Below, in pieces: positions 32,772-43,473 of a DNA stretch of 64,000 bases. The notes beneath the pieces were generated by a model. It did not search any database. It saw only the letters and a program-made list of their open reading frames with translations, and was not told the DNA's origin. The stretch comes from Rathayibacter sp. VKM Ac-2804 (GTDB lineage: Bacteria > Actinomycetota > Actinomycetes > Actinomycetales > Microbacteriaceae). Position 1 is the stretch's first letter; each line of letters starts with the position of its first letter. The DNA is taken from contig NZ_CP047420.1 in the NCBI RefSeq assembly GCF_009866655.1, positions 1,116,001 to 1,180,000 of the forward strand, read 5' to 3'. Made by a program: the position numbers and the translations under genes.

Positions 32772-33428
32772 ATGGCTACCTCTGTCGACATCATCGACGT
32801 CCAGGGCAACAAGTCGGGCGCGTTCGAGCTCCCCGCCGAGCTCTTCGACGTCCAGACCAACATCCCCCTGATCCACCAGGTCGTCGTGGCGCAGCTCGCC
32901 GCGGCGCGCCAGGGCACCCACTCCACGAAGAACCGTGGCGAGGTCTCCGGAGCCGGCCGCAAGCCGTTCAAGCAGAAGGGAACCGGTCGCGCTCGTCAGG
33001 GCTCGATCCGCGCCCCGCACATGACCGGCGGTGGCGTGGTCCACGGACCCACCCCCCGCAGCTACGCGCAGCGCACCCCCAAGAAGATGATCGCCGCGGC
33101 TCTGCTCGGCGCTCTCTCGGACCGCGCTCGAGGCGCCCGCATCCACGTGGTCGAGTCCCTCGCCCTCGGCGACACCCCGAAGACGAAGGACGTCCTCGTC
33201 CTGCTCGACGCCCTCTCGGTTTCGCGCAACGTCCTCGTGGTCCTCGAGCGCGACGACTTCGTCGCCGAGCTCTCGCTGCGCAACGTGCCCTTCGTGCACA
33301 TCCTGCCGTCCGACCAGCTCAACGCGTACGACGTGCTCGTCTCCGACGACATCGTCTTCACGAAGGCCGCACTCGACGCGTTCGTCGCCTCGAAGTCCGG
33401 CGCCAAGAAGGAAGAGGTGAACGCATGA
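32772..33428 (+). CDS. rplD: 50S ribosomal protein L4
   Basis: The complete 218-residue L4. The long loop that lines the peptide exit tunnel ([24 protein letters not shown]) is present, followed by a Rossmann-like domain ending in a Lys/Glu-rich tail. In other bacteria L4 is also the autoregulator of the S10 operon. The stop overlaps the rplW ATG by 4 bp. Confidence 0.98.
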   Translation: MATSVDIIDVQGNKSGAFELPAELFDVQTNIPLIHQVVVAQLAAARQGTHSTKNRGEVSGAGRKPFKQKGTGRARQGSIRAPHMTGGGVVHGPTPRSYAQRTPKKMIAAALLGALSDRARGARIHVVESLALGDTPKTKDVLVLLDALSVSRNVLVVLERDDFVAELSLRNVPFVHILPSDQLNAYDVLVSDDIVFTKAALDAFVASKSGAKKEEVNA

Positions 33429-33733
33429 GCCAGTCCGCCGCGTTCAACAAGGACCCCCGCGACGTCATCATCTCCCCGGTGGTGTCCGAGAAGTCCTACG
33501 GCCTGATCGACGAGGGCAAGTACACCTTCGTCGTCGACCCGCGCTCCAACAAGACCGAGATCAAGCTCGCGATCGAGAAGATCTTCGGTGTCCAGGTCGC
33601 GTCGATCAACACGCTGAACCGCCAGGGCAAGACCCGCCGCACGAAGTTCGGTGCAGGCAAGCGCAAGGACACGAAGCGCGCGATCGTCACGCTGAAGTCC
33701 GGCACCATCGACATCTTCACGAGCGTCGGCTGA
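33425..33733 (+). CDS. rplW: 50S ribosomal protein L23
   Basis: The complete 102-residue L23 ([34 protein letters not shown]). It sits at the tunnel exit, where it docks trigger factor, SRP and the Sec translocon. It overlaps rplD by 4 bp. rplB follows after 27 bp. Confidence 0.97.
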   Translation: MSQSAAFNKDPRDVIISPVVSEKSYGLIDEGKYTFVVDPRSNKTEIKLAIEKIFGVQVASINTLNRQGKTRRTKFGAGKRKDTKRAIVTLKSGTIDIFTSVG

Positions 33734-33760
33734 GCCGAAGAAGCGTAGAGGAAACAGACA

Positions 33761-34600
<840 letters not shown>

Positions 34601-34612
34601 GAGTTGTAGAAG

Positions 34613-34894
34613 ATGCCTCGCAGTCTCAAGAAGGGCCCCTTCGTTGACGACCACCTGCTCCGCAAGGTGTTCACGGCCAACGAAGCCGGCAACAAGAACG
34701 TCATCAAGACCTGGTCGCGCCGTTCGATGATCATCCCGGCGATGCTGGGACACACCATCGCGGTCCACGACGGACGCAAGCACATCCCCGTGTTCGTGAC
34801 CGAGACCATGGTCGGCCACAAGCTCGGCGAGTTCGCCCCCACTCGGACCTTCCGCGGTCACGAGAAGGACGACAAGAAGGGCCGTCGCCGCTGA
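34613..34894 (+). CDS. rpsS: 30S ribosomal protein S19
   Basis: The complete 93-residue S19 ([15 protein letters not shown], then [15 protein letters not shown]). It forms the head of the 30S subunit with S13 and contacts the A-site tRNA. The short basic C-terminal tail is normal. Confidence 0.98.
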   Translation: MPRSLKKGPFVDDHLLRKVFTANEAGNKNVIKTWSRRSMIIPAMLGHTIAVHDGRKHIPVFVTETMVGHKLGEFAPTRTFRGHEKDDKKGRRR

Positions 34895-34919
34895 CGCGGC
34901 GACGAGAAGGAGGAGAGAA

Positions 34920-35285
34920 ATGGTGGAGTCGATCGCACGCGTGCGACACATCCGCGTCACCCCCCAGAAGGCTCGCCGTGTCGTGAACCTGATCCGCGGG
35001 AAGCAGGCGGAGGAGGCCCTGGCCATCCTCAAGTTCGCCCCGCAGGGTGCGTCCGAGCCCGTCTACAAGCTCGTCGCCTCGGCGATGGCCAACGCTCGCG
35101 TCAAGGCCGATGCCTCGAACGAGTACCTCGACGACCAGGACCTGTTCGTGTCCCGCGCCTTCGTCGATGAGGGAACCACCCTCAAGCGATTCCAGCCCCG
35201 TGCTCAGGGTCGTGCCTTCCGCATCAACAAGCGCACCAGCCACATCACCGTCGTGCTGGCCACTCCTGAGGAGGGGACCAAGTAA
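34920..35285 (+). CDS. rplV: 50S ribosomal protein L22
   Basis: The complete 121-residue L22. The C-terminal beta-hairpin lining the exit tunnel is encoded by [21 protein letters not shown]. The ATG has GGAGGAG upstream. Its TAA overlaps the rpsC ATG by 1 bp (TAATG). Confidence 0.98.
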   Translation: MVESIARVRHIRVTPQKARRVVNLIRGKQAEEALAILKFAPQGASEPVYKLVASAMANARVKADASNEYLDDQDLFVSRAFVDEGTTLKRFQPRAQGRAFRINKRTSHITVVLATPEEGTK

Positions 35286-36043
35286 TGGGTCAGAAAGTAA
35301 ACCCCTACGGTTTCCGTCTGGGAATCACCACCGACCACGTGTCGCGCTGGTTCTCCGACAGCACCAAGAAGGGCCAGCGGTACAGCGACTTCCTCGCTGA
35401 GGACGTCAAGATCCGCCGGCTCCTCGCCACGCAGCTCGACCGCGCGGGCGTCGCCCGCATCGAGATCGAGCGCACCCGCGACCGCGTCCGCGTCGACATC
35501 CACACCGCCCGCCCGGGCATCGTGATCGGCCGCCGCGGCGCCGAGGCCGAGCGTATCCGCGCCGACCTCGAGAAGCTCACCGCCAAGCAGATCCAGCTGA
35601 ACATCCTCGAGGTGAAGAACCCCGAGGCCGAGGCTCAGCTGGTCGCGCAGGGCATCGCCGAGCAGCTCTCCGCCCGCGTGGCCTTCCGCCGCGCGATGCG
35701 CAAGGGTCTGCAGGGCGCGCAGCGCGCCGGCGCCAAGGGCGTCCGCATCCAGGTCTCCGGCCGCCTCGGCGGCGCCGAGATGAGCCGCTCGGAGTTCTAC
35801 CGCGAGGGACGCGTGCCGCTGCACACCCTCCGCGCGAACATCGACTACGGCTTCTACGAGGCGAAGACCACCTTCGGCCGCATCGGCGTGAAGGTCTGGA
35901 TCTACAAGGGCGACATCACCAACAAGGAGCTCGCTCGGGAGCAGGCGAACAGCAAGTCGTCGCGCCCCGAGCGCAGCGACCGTCCGCGTCGCGCCCCCCG
36001 CCAGCAGAGCGAGGCGCCCGTCGCAGCAGGAGTTGAGGCATAA
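35285..36043 (+). CDS. rpsC: 30S ribosomal protein S3
   Basis: A 252-residue S3. The N-terminal KH domain carries [16 protein letters not shown]; the C-terminal domain has [29 protein letters not shown]3 lines the mRNA entry tunnel. After the conserved core, about 35 residues form a basic, Ser/Arg/Pro-rich tail (residues near 218-252), which is longer than in enterobacteria and typical of actinobacteria. Confidence 0.98.
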   Translation: MGQKVNPYGFRLGITTDHVSRWFSDSTKKGQRYSDFLAEDVKIRRLLATQLDRAGVARIEIERTRDRVRVDIHTARPGIVIGRRGAEAERIRADLEKLTAKQIQLNILEVKNPEAEAQLVAQGIAEQLSARVAFRRAMRKGLQGAQRAGAKGVRIQVSGRLGGAEMSRSEFYREGRVPLHTLRANIDYGFYEAKTTFGRIGVKVWIYKGDITNKELAREQANSKSSRPERSDRPRRAPRQQSEAPVAAGVEA

Positions 36044-36045
36044 CC

Positions 36046-36465
36046 ATGTTGATTCCGCGTCGAGTCAAGCACCGCAAGCAGCACCACCCGGGCCGTTCCG
36101 GCCAGGCCACCGGTGGCACCAAGGTGTCGTTCGGTGAGTACGGCATCCAGGCCCTCACCCCGGCCTACGTGACCAACCGTCAGATCGAGTCCGCTCGTAT
36201 CGCCATGACGCGCCACATCAAGCGCGGTGGAAAGGTGTGGATCAACATCTACCCCGACCGCCCGCTGACCAAGAAGCCCGCCGAGACCCGCATGGGTTCC
36301 GGAAAGGGCTCGCCGGAGTGGTGGGTCGCGAACGTCAAGCCGGGTCGCGTCCTTTTCGAGGTCGCCGGCGTCGACGAGCAGCTCGCTCGTGAGGCCATGA
36401 CCCGTGCCATCCACAAGCTGCCCCTCAAGGCACGCATCATCAAGCGCGAGGAGGGAGACGCATAA
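36046..36465 (+). CDS. rplP: 50S ribosomal protein L16
   Basis: The complete 139-residue L16. The signature [20 protein letters not shown], followed by [20 protein letters not shown], includes the region that in other bacteria contains the hydroxylated arginine. L16 helps accommodate tRNA at the A site. The stop overlaps the rpmC ATG by 1 bp. Confidence 0.98.
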   Translation: MLIPRRVKHRKQHHPGRSGQATGGTKVSFGEYGIQALTPAYVTNRQIESARIAMTRHIKRGGKVWINIYPDRPLTKKPAETRMGSGKGSPEWWVANVKPGRVLFEVAGVDEQLAREAMTRAIHKLPLKARIIKREEGDA

Positions 36466-36791
36466 TGGCGATCGGATCCAAGGAGCTCGTTCCCACCGAG
36501 CTCGACACCTTCGAGGACGAGCGTCTCGTCACGGAGCTGAAGAAGGCCAAGGAGGAGCTGTTCAACCTCCGCTTCCAGTCGGCCACCGGCCAGCTGGACA
36601 CCAACGGCCGCCTGCGTGCCGTCAAGCGCGACATCGCCCGCATCTACACGGTCATCCGTGAGCGCGAGCTGGGCATCCGCGCCACCCCCGCACCCGTCGA
36701 GGCCCCGGCCAAGGCGGAGAAGAAGCCGAAGACCAAGAAGGCCGCCAAGGCCGAGGTCGAGGCGACCGAGTCGAACGAGGAGGCCAAGTAA
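36465..36791 (+). CDS. rpmC: 50S ribosomal protein L29 with long C-terminal tail
   Basis: A 108-residue L29. The first 70 or so residues are the normal two-helix protein ([21 protein letters not shown], then [19 protein letters not shown]). A tail of nearly 40 Ala, Lys, Pro and Glu residues follows, so the protein is about half again as long as the usual 65-75. L29 lies next to L23 at the tunnel exit, so the tail could reach nascent chains. The stop overlaps rpsQ by 1 bp. Confidence 0.95.
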   Translation: MAIGSKELVPTELDTFEDERLVTELKKAKEELFNLRFQSATGQLDTNGRLRAVKRDIARIYTVIRERELGIRATPAPVEAPAKAEKKPKTKKAAKAEVEATESNEEAK

Positions 36792-37105
36792 TGGCAACCG
36801 TCACTGACAGCGCCGGCCACGAGTCGGCCGCCCACGACATCAAGGAGGCGGGCGCTCGCGGTTACCGCAAGACCCGTCGCGGCTACGTGACCAGCGACAA
36901 GATGGACAAGACCATCGTCGTCGAGGTCGAGGACCGGGTGAAGCACCCGCTGTACGGCAAGGTCATCCGCCGCACGTCCAAGGTCAAGGTCCACGACGAG
37001 CTGAACTCCGCCGGCATCGGCGACTCCGTCGTCATCAGCGAGACCCGTCCCCTCAGCGCCACCAAGCGCTGGCGCCTGGTCGAGATCCTCGAGAAGGCCA
37101 AGTAG
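36791..37105 (+). CDS. rpsQ: 30S ribosomal protein S17
   Basis: A 104-residue S17 with an N-terminal extension of about 22 residues before the oligonucleotide-binding fold ([51 protein letters not shown]). It binds the 5' domain of 16S rRNA early in assembly. An alternative internal start is possible, but the ATG at 36791 is coupled to rpmC by a 1-bp overlap. Confidence 0.95.
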   Translation: MATVTDSAGHESAAHDIKEAGARGYRKTRRGYVTSDKMDKTIVVEVEDRVKHPLYGKVIRRTSKVKVHDELNSAGIGDSVVISETRPLSATKRWRLVEILEKAK

Positions 37106-37138
37106 GCCCCGGCCCGCTTGAGTTAGCAGGAGAGACAC

Positions 37139-37507
37139 ATGCTTCAGCAAGAATCCCGAGTCAAGGTCGCCGACAACACCGGCGCCAAGATGCTCCTCAC
37201 CATCCGCGTGCTCGGTGGCTCCGGCCGCCGCTACGCCGGCCTCGGTGATGTCATCGTCGCGACCGTCAAGGACGCGATCCCCGGCGGAAACGTCAAGAAG
37301 GGCGATGTGGTCAAGGCCGTCATCGTCCGGACCATCAAGCAGACCCGTCGTCCCGACGGCTCGTACATCAAGTTCGACGAGAACGCCGCCGTGATCCTGA
37401 AGAACGACGGGGACCCCCGCGGCACCCGCATCTTCGGACCGGTCGGTCGCGAGCTCCGCGACAAGAAGTTCATGAAGATCGTCTCGCTGGCACCGGAGGT
37501 TATCTAG
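37139..37507 (+). CDS. rplN: 50S ribosomal protein L14
   Basis: The complete 122-residue L14 ([34 protein letters not shown], then [21 protein letters not shown]). It forms an intersubunit bridge and, in other bacteria, is the docking site of the silencing factor RsfS. A purine-rich GGAGAG precedes the ATG. rplX follows after 2 bp. Confidence 0.98.
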   Translation: MLQQESRVKVADNTGAKMLLTIRVLGGSGRRYAGLGDVIVATVKDAIPGGNVKKGDVVKAVIVRTIKQTRRPDGSYIKFDENAAVILKNDGDPRGTRIFGPVGRELRDKKFMKIVSLAPEVI

Positions 37508-37509
37508 TC

Positions 37510-37869
37510 ATGGCCAAGATCAAGAAGGGTGACCTCGTGCAGGTCATCTCGGGCGCGACGCAGGCTCGCGGCGGAGACCGCGGCAAGCAGGGCAAGGTTC
37601 TCGAGGTCCTGGTCGAGAAGAACCGCGTCGTCGTCGAGGGTGTGAACTTCGTCAAGAAGCACAACCGCGTCGGCCAGTCGCAGCGCGGCTCGAAGGAGGG
37701 CGGCATCGAGACCATCGAGGCCCCGCTCCACATCTCGAACGTCGCGGTCGTCGACCCGAAGACCAAGAAGCCGACCCGGGTCGGCCACCGCAACGTGGCC
37801 GTCACCAAGGACGGCGTGACCAAGACGGTTCGCGTGCGCTACGCGAAGGCGTCGGGTGAGGAACTGTAA
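37510..37869 (+). CDS. rplX: 50S ribosomal protein L24
   Basis: The complete 119-residue L24 with an N-terminal KOW motif ([25 protein letters not shown]). It initiates assembly at the 5' end of 23S rRNA. The C-terminal half has the conserved [21 protein letters not shown]. The stop overlaps the rplE ATG by 1 bp. Confidence 0.98.
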   Translation: MAKIKKGDLVQVISGATQARGGDRGKQGKVLEVLVEKNRVVVEGVNFVKKHNRVGQSQRGSKEGGIETIEAPLHISNVAVVDPKTKKPTRVGHRNVAVTKDGVTKTVRVRYAKASGEEL

Positions 37870-38453
37870 TGACTGACACCACCGCAGTGGCTGCGAAGGT
37901 TCAGCCGCGGCTCAAGGCCAAGTACCAGGCCGACATCATCCCCGCTCTCAAGGAGCAGTTCGGCTTCTCGAACGTCCACCAGGTCCCCGGACTGGTCAAG
38001 GTCGTCGTGAACACCGGAGTCGGCGAGGCTGCCCGCGACGGCAAGATCATCGACGGCGCCATCAAGGACCTCACCGCGATCACGGGCCAGAAGCCCCAGG
38101 TCACGAAGGCCCGCAAGTCCATCGCGCAGTTCAAGCTGCGCGAGGGCCAGGCCATCGGCGCGCACGTCACCCTCCGCGGTGACCGCGCGTGGGAGTTCCT
38201 GGACCGCCTGCTCTCGGTGGCGCTGCCGCGCATCCGCGACTTCCGCGGTCTCTCGGACCGCCAGTTCGACGGCAACGGCAACTACACCTTCGGCATCACG
38301 GAGCAGTCGATCTTCCACGAGATCGACCAGGACCGCATCGACCGCGTCCGCGGCTTCGACGTGACCGTGGTCACCACCGCGAAGACCGACGACGAGGGTC
38401 GCGCGCTGCTCAAGCAGCTCGGCTTCCCGTTCAAGTCGGCGGACAACGCGTAG
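37869..38453 (+). CDS. rplE: 50S ribosomal protein L5
   Basis: A 194-residue L5, which binds 5S rRNA and touches S13 and the P-site tRNA. The conserved [32 protein letters not shown] and [15 protein letters not shown] segments are present. A roughly 15-residue N-terminal extension precedes the core. It is followed by a strong terminator rather than by an S14 gene, so the spc operon is interrupted here. Confidence 0.98.
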   Translation: MTDTTAVAAKVQPRLKAKYQADIIPALKEQFGFSNVHQVPGLVKVVVNTGVGEAARDGKIIDGAIKDLTAITGQKPQVTKARKSIAQFKLREGQAIGAHVTLRGDRAWEFLDRLLSVALPRIRDFRGLSDRQFDGNGNYTFGITEQSIFHEIDQDRIDRVRGFDVTVVTTAKTDDEGRALLKQLGFPFKSADNA

Positions 38454-38462
38454 CACGACCCC

Positions 38463-38499
38463 CGAGGCCGGAGGGCGGATCACCCGCCCTCCGGCCTCG
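38463..38499 (+). terminator. terminator after rplE
   Basis: A perfect 16-bp stem (38463-38478 with 38484-38499) and loop ATCAC, 9 nt after the rplE stop. It would end S10-type transcripts in the middle of the spc cluster. Confidence 0.8.
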
Positions 38500-38577
38500 C
38501 TGTGCACCCGGCCGCCCCGCTGTCCGGGTGCACTCCCAGAGCTCCGGTCCTCCTCCGGGAGGATCGGCCGTCGGCCC

Positions 38578-38606
38578 TCGACCGCCGGCCCTCAGCCGTG
38601 TACCAT
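38578..38606 (+). promoter_or_regulatory. putative promoter of the rpsH-rplO segment
   Basis: TCGACC (38578-38583) and TACCAT (38601-38606) with 17-bp spacing lie downstream of the rplE terminator and 120 bp before rpsH. It is the expected place for a new promoter. The -35 deviates from TTGACC at one position. Confidence 0.5.
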
Positions 38607-38726
38607 GGCTCGTTGGCCTGCGCTCGCGCGGCCGCATGGGCGTCGACGTCGTCGGCGCCGTCCCACACCACAGGTCGTCACTCTTGTAAAGGGTGCCGAA
38701 ACCAGGCGAGAAAGGCACCATCAGCC

Positions 38727-39125
38727 ATGACCATGACTGATCCGGTCGCAGATCTGCTGACCAGAATCCGCAACGCGAACTCCGCGCACCACGACTCCAT
38801 CGCCCTCCCCGGCTCGAAGCTCAAGGCGAACATCGCCGAGATCCTCAAGCGCGAGGGCTACATCTCCGACTGGAAGGTCGAGGAGGCGCGCGTCGGCACG
38901 ACGCTCTCCATCTCCCTCAAGTACGGACCGAACCGCGAGCGCTCCATCGCCGGCATCAAGCGCGTCTCGAAGCCGGGACTGCGCGTCTACGCGAAGTCGA
39001 CCGAGATCCCCACCGTCCTCGGTGGCCTCGGCGTCGCCATCCTGTCCACGTCGAGCGGTCTGCTGACCGATCGTCAGGCCGAGAAGAAGGGCGTGGGTGG
39101 GGAGATCCTCGCCTACGTGTGGTAA
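38727..39125 (+). CDS. rpsH: 30S ribosomal protein S8
   Basis: The complete 132-residue S8 ([16 protein letters not shown], then [20 protein letters not shown] and the terminal AYVW). It binds helix 21 of 16S rRNA; in Escherichia coli it also represses the spc operon through the rplE leader. An ATG start with GAAAGG upstream. First gene after the break in the cluster. Confidence 0.98.
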   Translation: MTMTDPVADLLTRIRNANSAHHDSIALPGSKLKANIAEILKREGYISDWKVEEARVGTTLSISLKYGPNRERSIAGIKRVSKPGLRVYAKSTEIPTVLGGLGVAILSTSSGLLTDRQAEKKGVGGEILAYVW

Positions 39126-39129
39126 CCCC

Positions 39130-39666
39130 ATGTCGCGAATCGGAAGACTCCCCATCGAGATCCCGGCGGGCGTCGACGTCTCCGTCGCCGGATCCCTCGT
39201 CACCGTCAAGGGCCCCAAGGGCGAGCTGACCGTCCCGGTCGCCAGCCCCATCCAGGTCGCCGTCGAAGGCGGCCAGGTCCTGGTCTCCCGCCCCGACGAC
39301 GAGCGCGAGTCGCGCTCGCTGCACGGCCTCACCCGGACGCTCATCGCGAACGACATCATCGGTGTCACGCAGGGCTACTCCAAGGGCCTCGAGGTCGTCG
39401 GAACCGGTTACCGCGTGCTGGTGAAGGGCTCGGACATCGAGTTCGCCCTCGGCTTCTCGCACCCGGTCGTCGTCACCCCTCCCGCGGGCATCTCGTTCAC
39501 GGTCGAGGGCAACAACAAGGTCACCGTGCACGGCATCTCCAAGCAGGCCGTCGGCGAAGTGGCCGCCAACATTCGTAAGATCCGCAAGCCCGAGCCCTAC
39601 AAGGGCAAGGGCGTGCGCTACGCCGGCGAGGTCGTTCGCCGCAAGGCCGGAAAGAGCGGTAAGTGA
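39130..39666 (+). CDS. rplF: 50S ribosomal protein L6
   Basis: The complete 178-residue L6 of two similar domains ([14 protein letters not shown] at the N-terminus, then [20 protein letters not shown], the C-terminal signature). It lies near the GTPase-associated centre. The ATG at 39130 is 4 bp after the rpsH stop; a longer in-frame start at 39097 would overlap rpsH and lacks support. Confidence 0.97.
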   Translation: MSRIGRLPIEIPAGVDVSVAGSLVTVKGPKGELTVPVASPIQVAVEGGQVLVSRPDDERESRSLHGLTRTLIANDIIGVTQGYSKGLEVVGTGYRVLVKGSDIEFALGFSHPVVVTPPAGISFTVEGNNKVTVHGISKQAVGEVAANIRKIRKPEPYKGKGVRYAGEVVRRKAGKSGK

Positions 39667-39668
39667 TC

Positions 39669-40040
39669 ATGGGACTCGGAACCAGAGGAAAGAGCAAGTC
39701 CGCTGCGCGCGGTCGTCGTCACGACCGTCTGCGCAAGAAGGTCGTCGGCTCCGCCGAGCGCCCCCGTCTCGTCGTCAACCGATCGGCCCGTCACGTCTTC
39801 GTGCAGATCGTCGACGACTCGCAGGGCCGCACCCTCGCGTCCGCGTCGACCCTCGAGGCCGACCTCCGCGTGTTCGACGGTGACAAGACCGCCAAGGCCC
39901 GCCGGGTCGGCGAGCTTCTCGCCGAGCGCGCGAAGACCGCAGGAGTCGAGGCGGTCGTCTTCGACCGCGGAGGCAACAAGTACGCCGGTCGCGTCGCCGC
40001 GATCGCCGATGGAGCACGAGAGGCAGGGCTCAACCTGTGA
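39669..40040 (+). CDS. rplR: 50S ribosomal protein L18
   Basis: A 123-residue L18, which binds 5S rRNA with L5 ([52 protein letters not shown]). The ATG at 39669 gives the family's usual [11 protein letters not shown] start. A GTG at 39663, overlapping the rplF stop by 4 bp, is an alternative adding two residues. It overlaps the rpsE GTG by 4 bp. Confidence 0.95.
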   Translation: MGLGTRGKSKSAARGRRHDRLRKKVVGSAERPRLVVNRSARHVFVQIVDDSQGRTLASASTLEADLRVFDGDKTAKARRVGELLAERAKTAGVEAVVFDRGGNKYAGRVAAIADGAREAGLNL

Positions 40041-40741
40041 CCGCCGCAGAGAGCAAGGAACCCGAGGTCGCCGCCGTGTCGGAGGCCCCCGTCGAGACCG
40101 CTGCGTCCACGCAGCCCCAGCAGGAGGCCCGCGAGCCCCGTCGTGGCGGCCGTGACCGCAACCAGGGTGGCCGCGACCGCGGTGGCCGCGACTCCGAGAA
40201 GAGCCAGTTCCTCGAGCGCGTCGTGACCATCAACCGCGTGTCGAAGGTCGTCAAGGGCGGTCGTCGCTTCAGCTTCACCGCGCTGGTCGTCGTCGGCGAC
40301 GGCAACGGACTCGTCGGAGTCGGCTACGGCAAGGCCCGCGAGGTCCCCACCGCCATCTCCAAGGGCGTCGAGGAGGCGAAGAAGAACTTCTTCCGCGTCC
40401 CGCGCGTCGGCTCGACCATCCCGCACCCCGTCCAGGGTGAGGCCGCTGCCGGTGTGGTGCTCCTGCGCCCCGCCGCCGCGGGTACCGGTGTCATCGCCGG
40501 CGGTCCCGTCCGCGCCGTGCTCGAGTGCGCCGGCATCCACGACGTCCTGAGCAAGTCGCTCGGCTCGTCGAACACCATCAACATCGTCCACGCGACGGTG
40601 ACGGCCCTGCAGCAGCTCGAGGAGCCGCGCGCCGTCGCCGCTCGTCGCGGGCTCGACTTCGACCAGGTCGCGCCGCCCCGGCTCGTCCGTGCCGAGGCCG
40701 ACGCCCTCGCCGCCGCGTCCAAGTCGAAGGCAGGTGCCTGA
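40037..40741 (+). CDS. rpsE: 30S ribosomal protein S5 with extended N-terminus
   Basis: A 234-residue S5. The core ([20 protein letters not shown], then [21 protein letters not shown]) is a normal double-stranded-RNA-binding fold involved in decoding fidelity and mRNA unwinding. It is preceded by about 55 residues of low-complexity sequence, first Ala/Glu-rich and then Arg/Gly-rich with repeated GGRDR units. The GTG start overlaps the rplR stop by 4 bp. Confidence 0.97.
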   Translation: MTAAESKEPEVAAVSEAPVETAASTQPQQEAREPRRGGRDRNQGGRDRGGRDSEKSQFLERVVTINRVSKVVKGGRRFSFTALVVVGDGNGLVGVGYGKAREVPTAISKGVEEAKKNFFRVPRVGSTIPHPVQGEAAAGVVLLRPAAAGTGVIAGGPVRAVLECAGIHDVLSKSLGSSNTINIVHATVTALQQLEEPRAVAARRGLDFDQVAPPRLVRAEADALAAASKSKAGA

Positions 40742-40923
40742 TGGCCCAGCTCAAGGTGACCCAGATCAAGTCGAAGGTCAGTGAGAAGCAGTACCAGCGC
40801 GACACGCTGCGCTCGCTCGGCCTCAGGAAGATCGGTCAGAGCGTCGTCCGCGAGGACAACTCTCAGAACCGCGGATACGTGAAGACCGTCGCCCACCTGG
40901 TGAAGGTCGAGGAGATTGACTAA
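40741..40923 (+). CDS. rpmD: 50S ribosomal protein L30
   Basis: A 60-residue L30 ([20 protein letters not shown], then [15 protein letters not shown]). Its ATG overlaps the rpsE stop by 1 bp (TGATG) and its stop overlaps the rplO ATG by 1 bp, so position and size fix the call. Confidence 0.95.
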   Translation: MAQLKVTQIKSKVSEKQYQRDTLRSLGLRKIGQSVVREDNSQNRGYVKTVAHLVKVEEID

Positions 40924-41420
40924 TGGCTGAGAAGAACCAGGCCGTCGCGGAGTCCACGACTCCCGAGCAGGCCTCGACCAAGGAGCACGTGCTCAAGGTC
41001 CACCACCTCCGTCCCGCGGTCGGCGCCAAGAAGGCGAAGACCCGCGTCGGTCGCGGTGAGGGATCCAAGGGAAAGACCGCCGGTCGCGGCACCAAGGGCA
41101 CCAAGGCCCGCTACCAGGTGCGCGTCGGCTTCGAGGGTGGGCAGATGCCGCTGCACATGCGCACCCCGAAGCTCCGCGGCTTCAAGAACCCGTTCCGCGT
41201 CGAGTACCAGGTCGTGAACCTGTCCGCTCTCGCGGAGCTCTACCCTCAGGGCGGCGACGTCACCATCAGCGACCTGGTCGCGAAGGGTGCCGTTCGCAAG
41301 AACGAGAAGGTGAAGGTTCTCGGCGACGGGGACATTGCGGTTACGCTGAACGTCGCGGTCGACAAGGTCTCCAGCTCTGCCGAGCAGAAGATCGTCGCCG
41401 CGGGCGGATCCATCAAGTAG
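40923..41420 (+). CDS. rplO: 50S ribosomal protein L15
   Basis: A 165-residue L15 ([52 protein letters not shown]). It is a late assembly protein of the 50S subunit. An N-terminal extension of about 20 residues precedes the core. It is followed by a large stem-loop before secY. Confidence 0.97.
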   Translation: MAEKNQAVAESTTPEQASTKEHVLKVHHLRPAVGAKKAKTRVGRGEGSKGKTAGRGTKGTKARYQVRVGFEGGQMPLHMRTPKLRGFKNPFRVEYQVVNLSALAELYPQGGDVTISDLVAKGAVRKNEKVKVLGDGDIAVTLNVAVDKVSSSAEQKIVAAGGSIK

Positions 41421-41435
41421 CACCAGCAGCTTGTC

Positions 41436-41487
41436 GGTCGAGCTTGTCGCGTCGACTCCCCACGGGGAGCGCGCGGCAAGCTCGACC
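41436..41487 (+). promoter_or_regulatory. two-tier stem-loop between rplO and secY
   Basis: The outer stem GGTCGAGCTTG (41436-41446) pairs perfectly with CAAGCTCGACC (41477-41487). It encloses a 6-bp hairpin, CTCCCC (41456-41461) with GGGGAG (41464-41469). It may act as an attenuator or processing site between the ribosomal genes and secY-adk-map. Confidence 0.6.
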
Positions 41488-41527
41488 TGTATCCCGCACC
41501 CAGAACTGAGCAGGAGACCCTAGGTAG

Positions 41528-42850
41528 ATGTTTGGCGCCGTAGCGCGGATCTTCCGCACCCCCGACCTCCGCCGCAAGATCGGCTTCACCCTCGCGATCG
41601 TGGCGATCTTCCGGCTGGGATCCTTCATCCCTGCTCCGTTCGTCGACTTCGAGGCCGTCCAGGCCTGCCTCGCCGGCAACCAGGGCACCTCCGGTCTGTA
41701 CGAGCTCGTGAACCTCTTCAGCGGTGGAGCCCTGCTCCAGCTGTCGATCTTCGCGCTCGGCATCATGCCGTACATCACGGCGTCGATCATCGTGCAGCTG
41801 CTGCGCGTGGTCATCCCGCACTTCGAGACCCTCTACAAGGAGGGCCAGTCGGGCCAGGGCCGTCTGACGCAGTACACCCGCTATCTCACGATCGCGCTGG
41901 GCGTCCTGCAGTCGACCACCCTCATCACCGTCGCCCGCTCGGGCGCGCTGTTCGGCAACTCCGGTGTCCCGGAGTGCTCGGCGCTCATCATCACCGACGA
42001 GTGGTACTCCATCCTGCTCATGGTCATCACCATGACCGCGGGCACCGGCATCATCATGTGGATGGGCGAGCTCATCACCGAGCGCGGCATCGGCAACGGC
42101 ATGTCGCTCCTGATCTTCACCTCGATCGCCGCCCAGTTCCCCACCTCGCTCTGGTCGATCGCGCAGTCGCGCGGCTTCGAGACCTTCCTCCTCGTCCTCG
42201 CGGTCGGGCTCGTGCTCGTCGTCGCGGTCGTCTTCGTCGAGCAGTCGCAGCGGCGGATCCCCGTGCAGTACGCCAAGCGGATGGTCGGGCGCAGAACGTA
42301 CGGCGGCAACAACACCTACATCCCGATCAAGGTCAACATGGCCGGCGTCGTGCCCGTCATCTTCGCCTCGTCGCTGCTGTACCTGCCCGCGCTCATCGCG
42401 CAGTTCAACCAGCCCGCAGCCGGCCAGGAGGCGCCCTTCTGGGTGACCTGGATCACGAACTACCTCACCAAGGGCGATCACCCGCTCTACATGGCGCTGT
42501 ACTTCCTGCTGATCGTCGGCTTCACCTACTTCTACGTCGCGATCACCTTCAACCCGGACGAGGTCGCCGACAACATGAAGCGCTACGGCGGCTTCATCCC
42601 CGGCATCCGCGCCGGTCGTCCGACCGCCGAGTACCTGAACTACGTCCTGACCCGCGTGACGCTGCCCGGCTCGGTCTACCTCGGTCTGATCGCGCTCGTG
42701 CCGCTCGTGGCGCTCGCGCTCGTCGGCGCGAACCAGAACTTCCCGTTCGGCGGCACGTCCATCCTGATCATCGTCGGAGTCGGACTCGAGACGGTGAAGC
42801 AGATCGACTCCCAGCTGCAGCAGCGCCACTACGAAGGGCTCCTCCGATGA
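41528..42850 (+). CDS. secY: preprotein translocase subunit SecY
   Basis: The complete 440-residue channel subunit of the Sec translocon with ten predicted membrane helices. SecY signatures include the N-terminal IFRLGSFIPAPFVD, LFSGGALLQLSIFALGIMPYI and, later, KRYGGFIPGIRAGRPTAEYL. It works with SecE, SecG and SecA. The ATG has AGGAG upstream. Its stop overlaps the adk ATG by 4 bp (ATGA). Confidence 0.98.
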   Translation: MFGAVARIFRTPDLRRKIGFTLAIVAIFRLGSFIPAPFVDFEAVQACLAGNQGTSGLYELVNLFSGGALLQLSIFALGIMPYITASIIVQLLRVVIPHFETLYKEGQSGQGRLTQYTRYLTIALGVLQSTTLITVARSGALFGNSGVPECSALIITDEWYSILLMVITMTAGTGIIMWMGELITERGIGNGMSLLIFTSIAAQFPTSLWSIAQSRGFETFLLVLAVGLVLVVAVVFVEQSQRRIPVQYAKRMVGRRTYGGNNTYIPIKVNMAGVVPVIFASSLLYLPALIAQFNQPAAGQEAPFWVTWITNYLTKGDHPLYMALYFLLIVGFTYFYVAITFNPDEVADNMKRYGGFIPGIRAGRPTAEYLNYVLTRVTLPGSVYLGLIALVPLVALALVGANQNFPFGGTSILIIVGVGLETVKQIDSQLQQRHYEGLLR

Positions 42851-43470
42851 CCTCGACCCCGGTCGGCTTCCGTCTGCTGCTGATCGGCCCTCCGGGCGCC
42901 GGCAAGGGGACTCAGGCCGCTCGGCTCAGCGAGGTCCTGAAGGTACCCGCGATCTCGACGGGTGACATCTTCCGCGCGAACGTGGCGAACGAGACCGAGC
43001 TCGGCCTGCAGGCCAAGTCCTACCTCGACGCCGGCCGCTACGTGCCCGACGAGCTGACCAATGCGATCGTGCACGACCGGCTGCAGGAGGCCGACGTCTC
43101 GACGGGCTTCCTCCTCGACGGCTACCCGCGCACGACGGAGCAGGTCGACGAGCTCGACCGCATCGTCGCGGCGGACGGCAATCGGCTCGACGCGGTCGTG
43201 CAGCTGACGGCCGACCCCGACGAGGTCGTCGCCCGCCTGCTCAAGCGCTCCGCGGAGCAGGGTCGCAGCGACGACACCGAGGAAGTCATCCGGCACCGTC
43301 TCGCCCTCTACGAGGAGCAGACCGCGCCGCTGATCGACATCTACGCCGCGCGCGGGCTCGTCATCGTCGTCGACGGCCTCGGCCCGGTCGACGAGGTCAC
43401 CGAGCGCATCGTCGTCGCCCTCGAGGGCCACCGCGTCGGTCGCCTCGTCGGCGACTCGCCGGCCGCCTGA
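42847..43470 (+). CDS. adk: adenylate kinase
   Basis: A 207-residue adenylate kinase (ATP + AMP = 2 ADP). The P-loop is GPPGAGKGTQ, the AMP-binding region is ISTGDIFRANV, and the pair GYPRT and DDTEEVIRHRL are conserved. The lid is short and has no zinc cysteines. The start overlaps secY by 4 bp (ATGA), the standard secY-adk-map arrangement. Confidence 0.97.
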   Translation: MTSTPVGFRLLLIGPPGAGKGTQAARLSEVLKVPAISTGDIFRANVANETELGLQAKSYLDAGRYVPDELTNAIVHDRLQEADVSTGFLLDGYPRTTEQVDELDRIVAADGNRLDAVVQLTADPDEVVARLLKRSAEQGRSDDTEEVIRHRLALYEEQTAPLIDIYAARGLVIVVDGLGPVDEVTERIVVALEGHRVGRLVGDSPAA

Positions 43471-43473
43471 CCC

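Noticed and set aside
39097..39129. Longer N-terminus for L6 from an upstream ATG
   Set aside because: It would overlap the S8 gene, lacks a ribosome-binding site, and the conserved L6 N-terminus begins at 39130.
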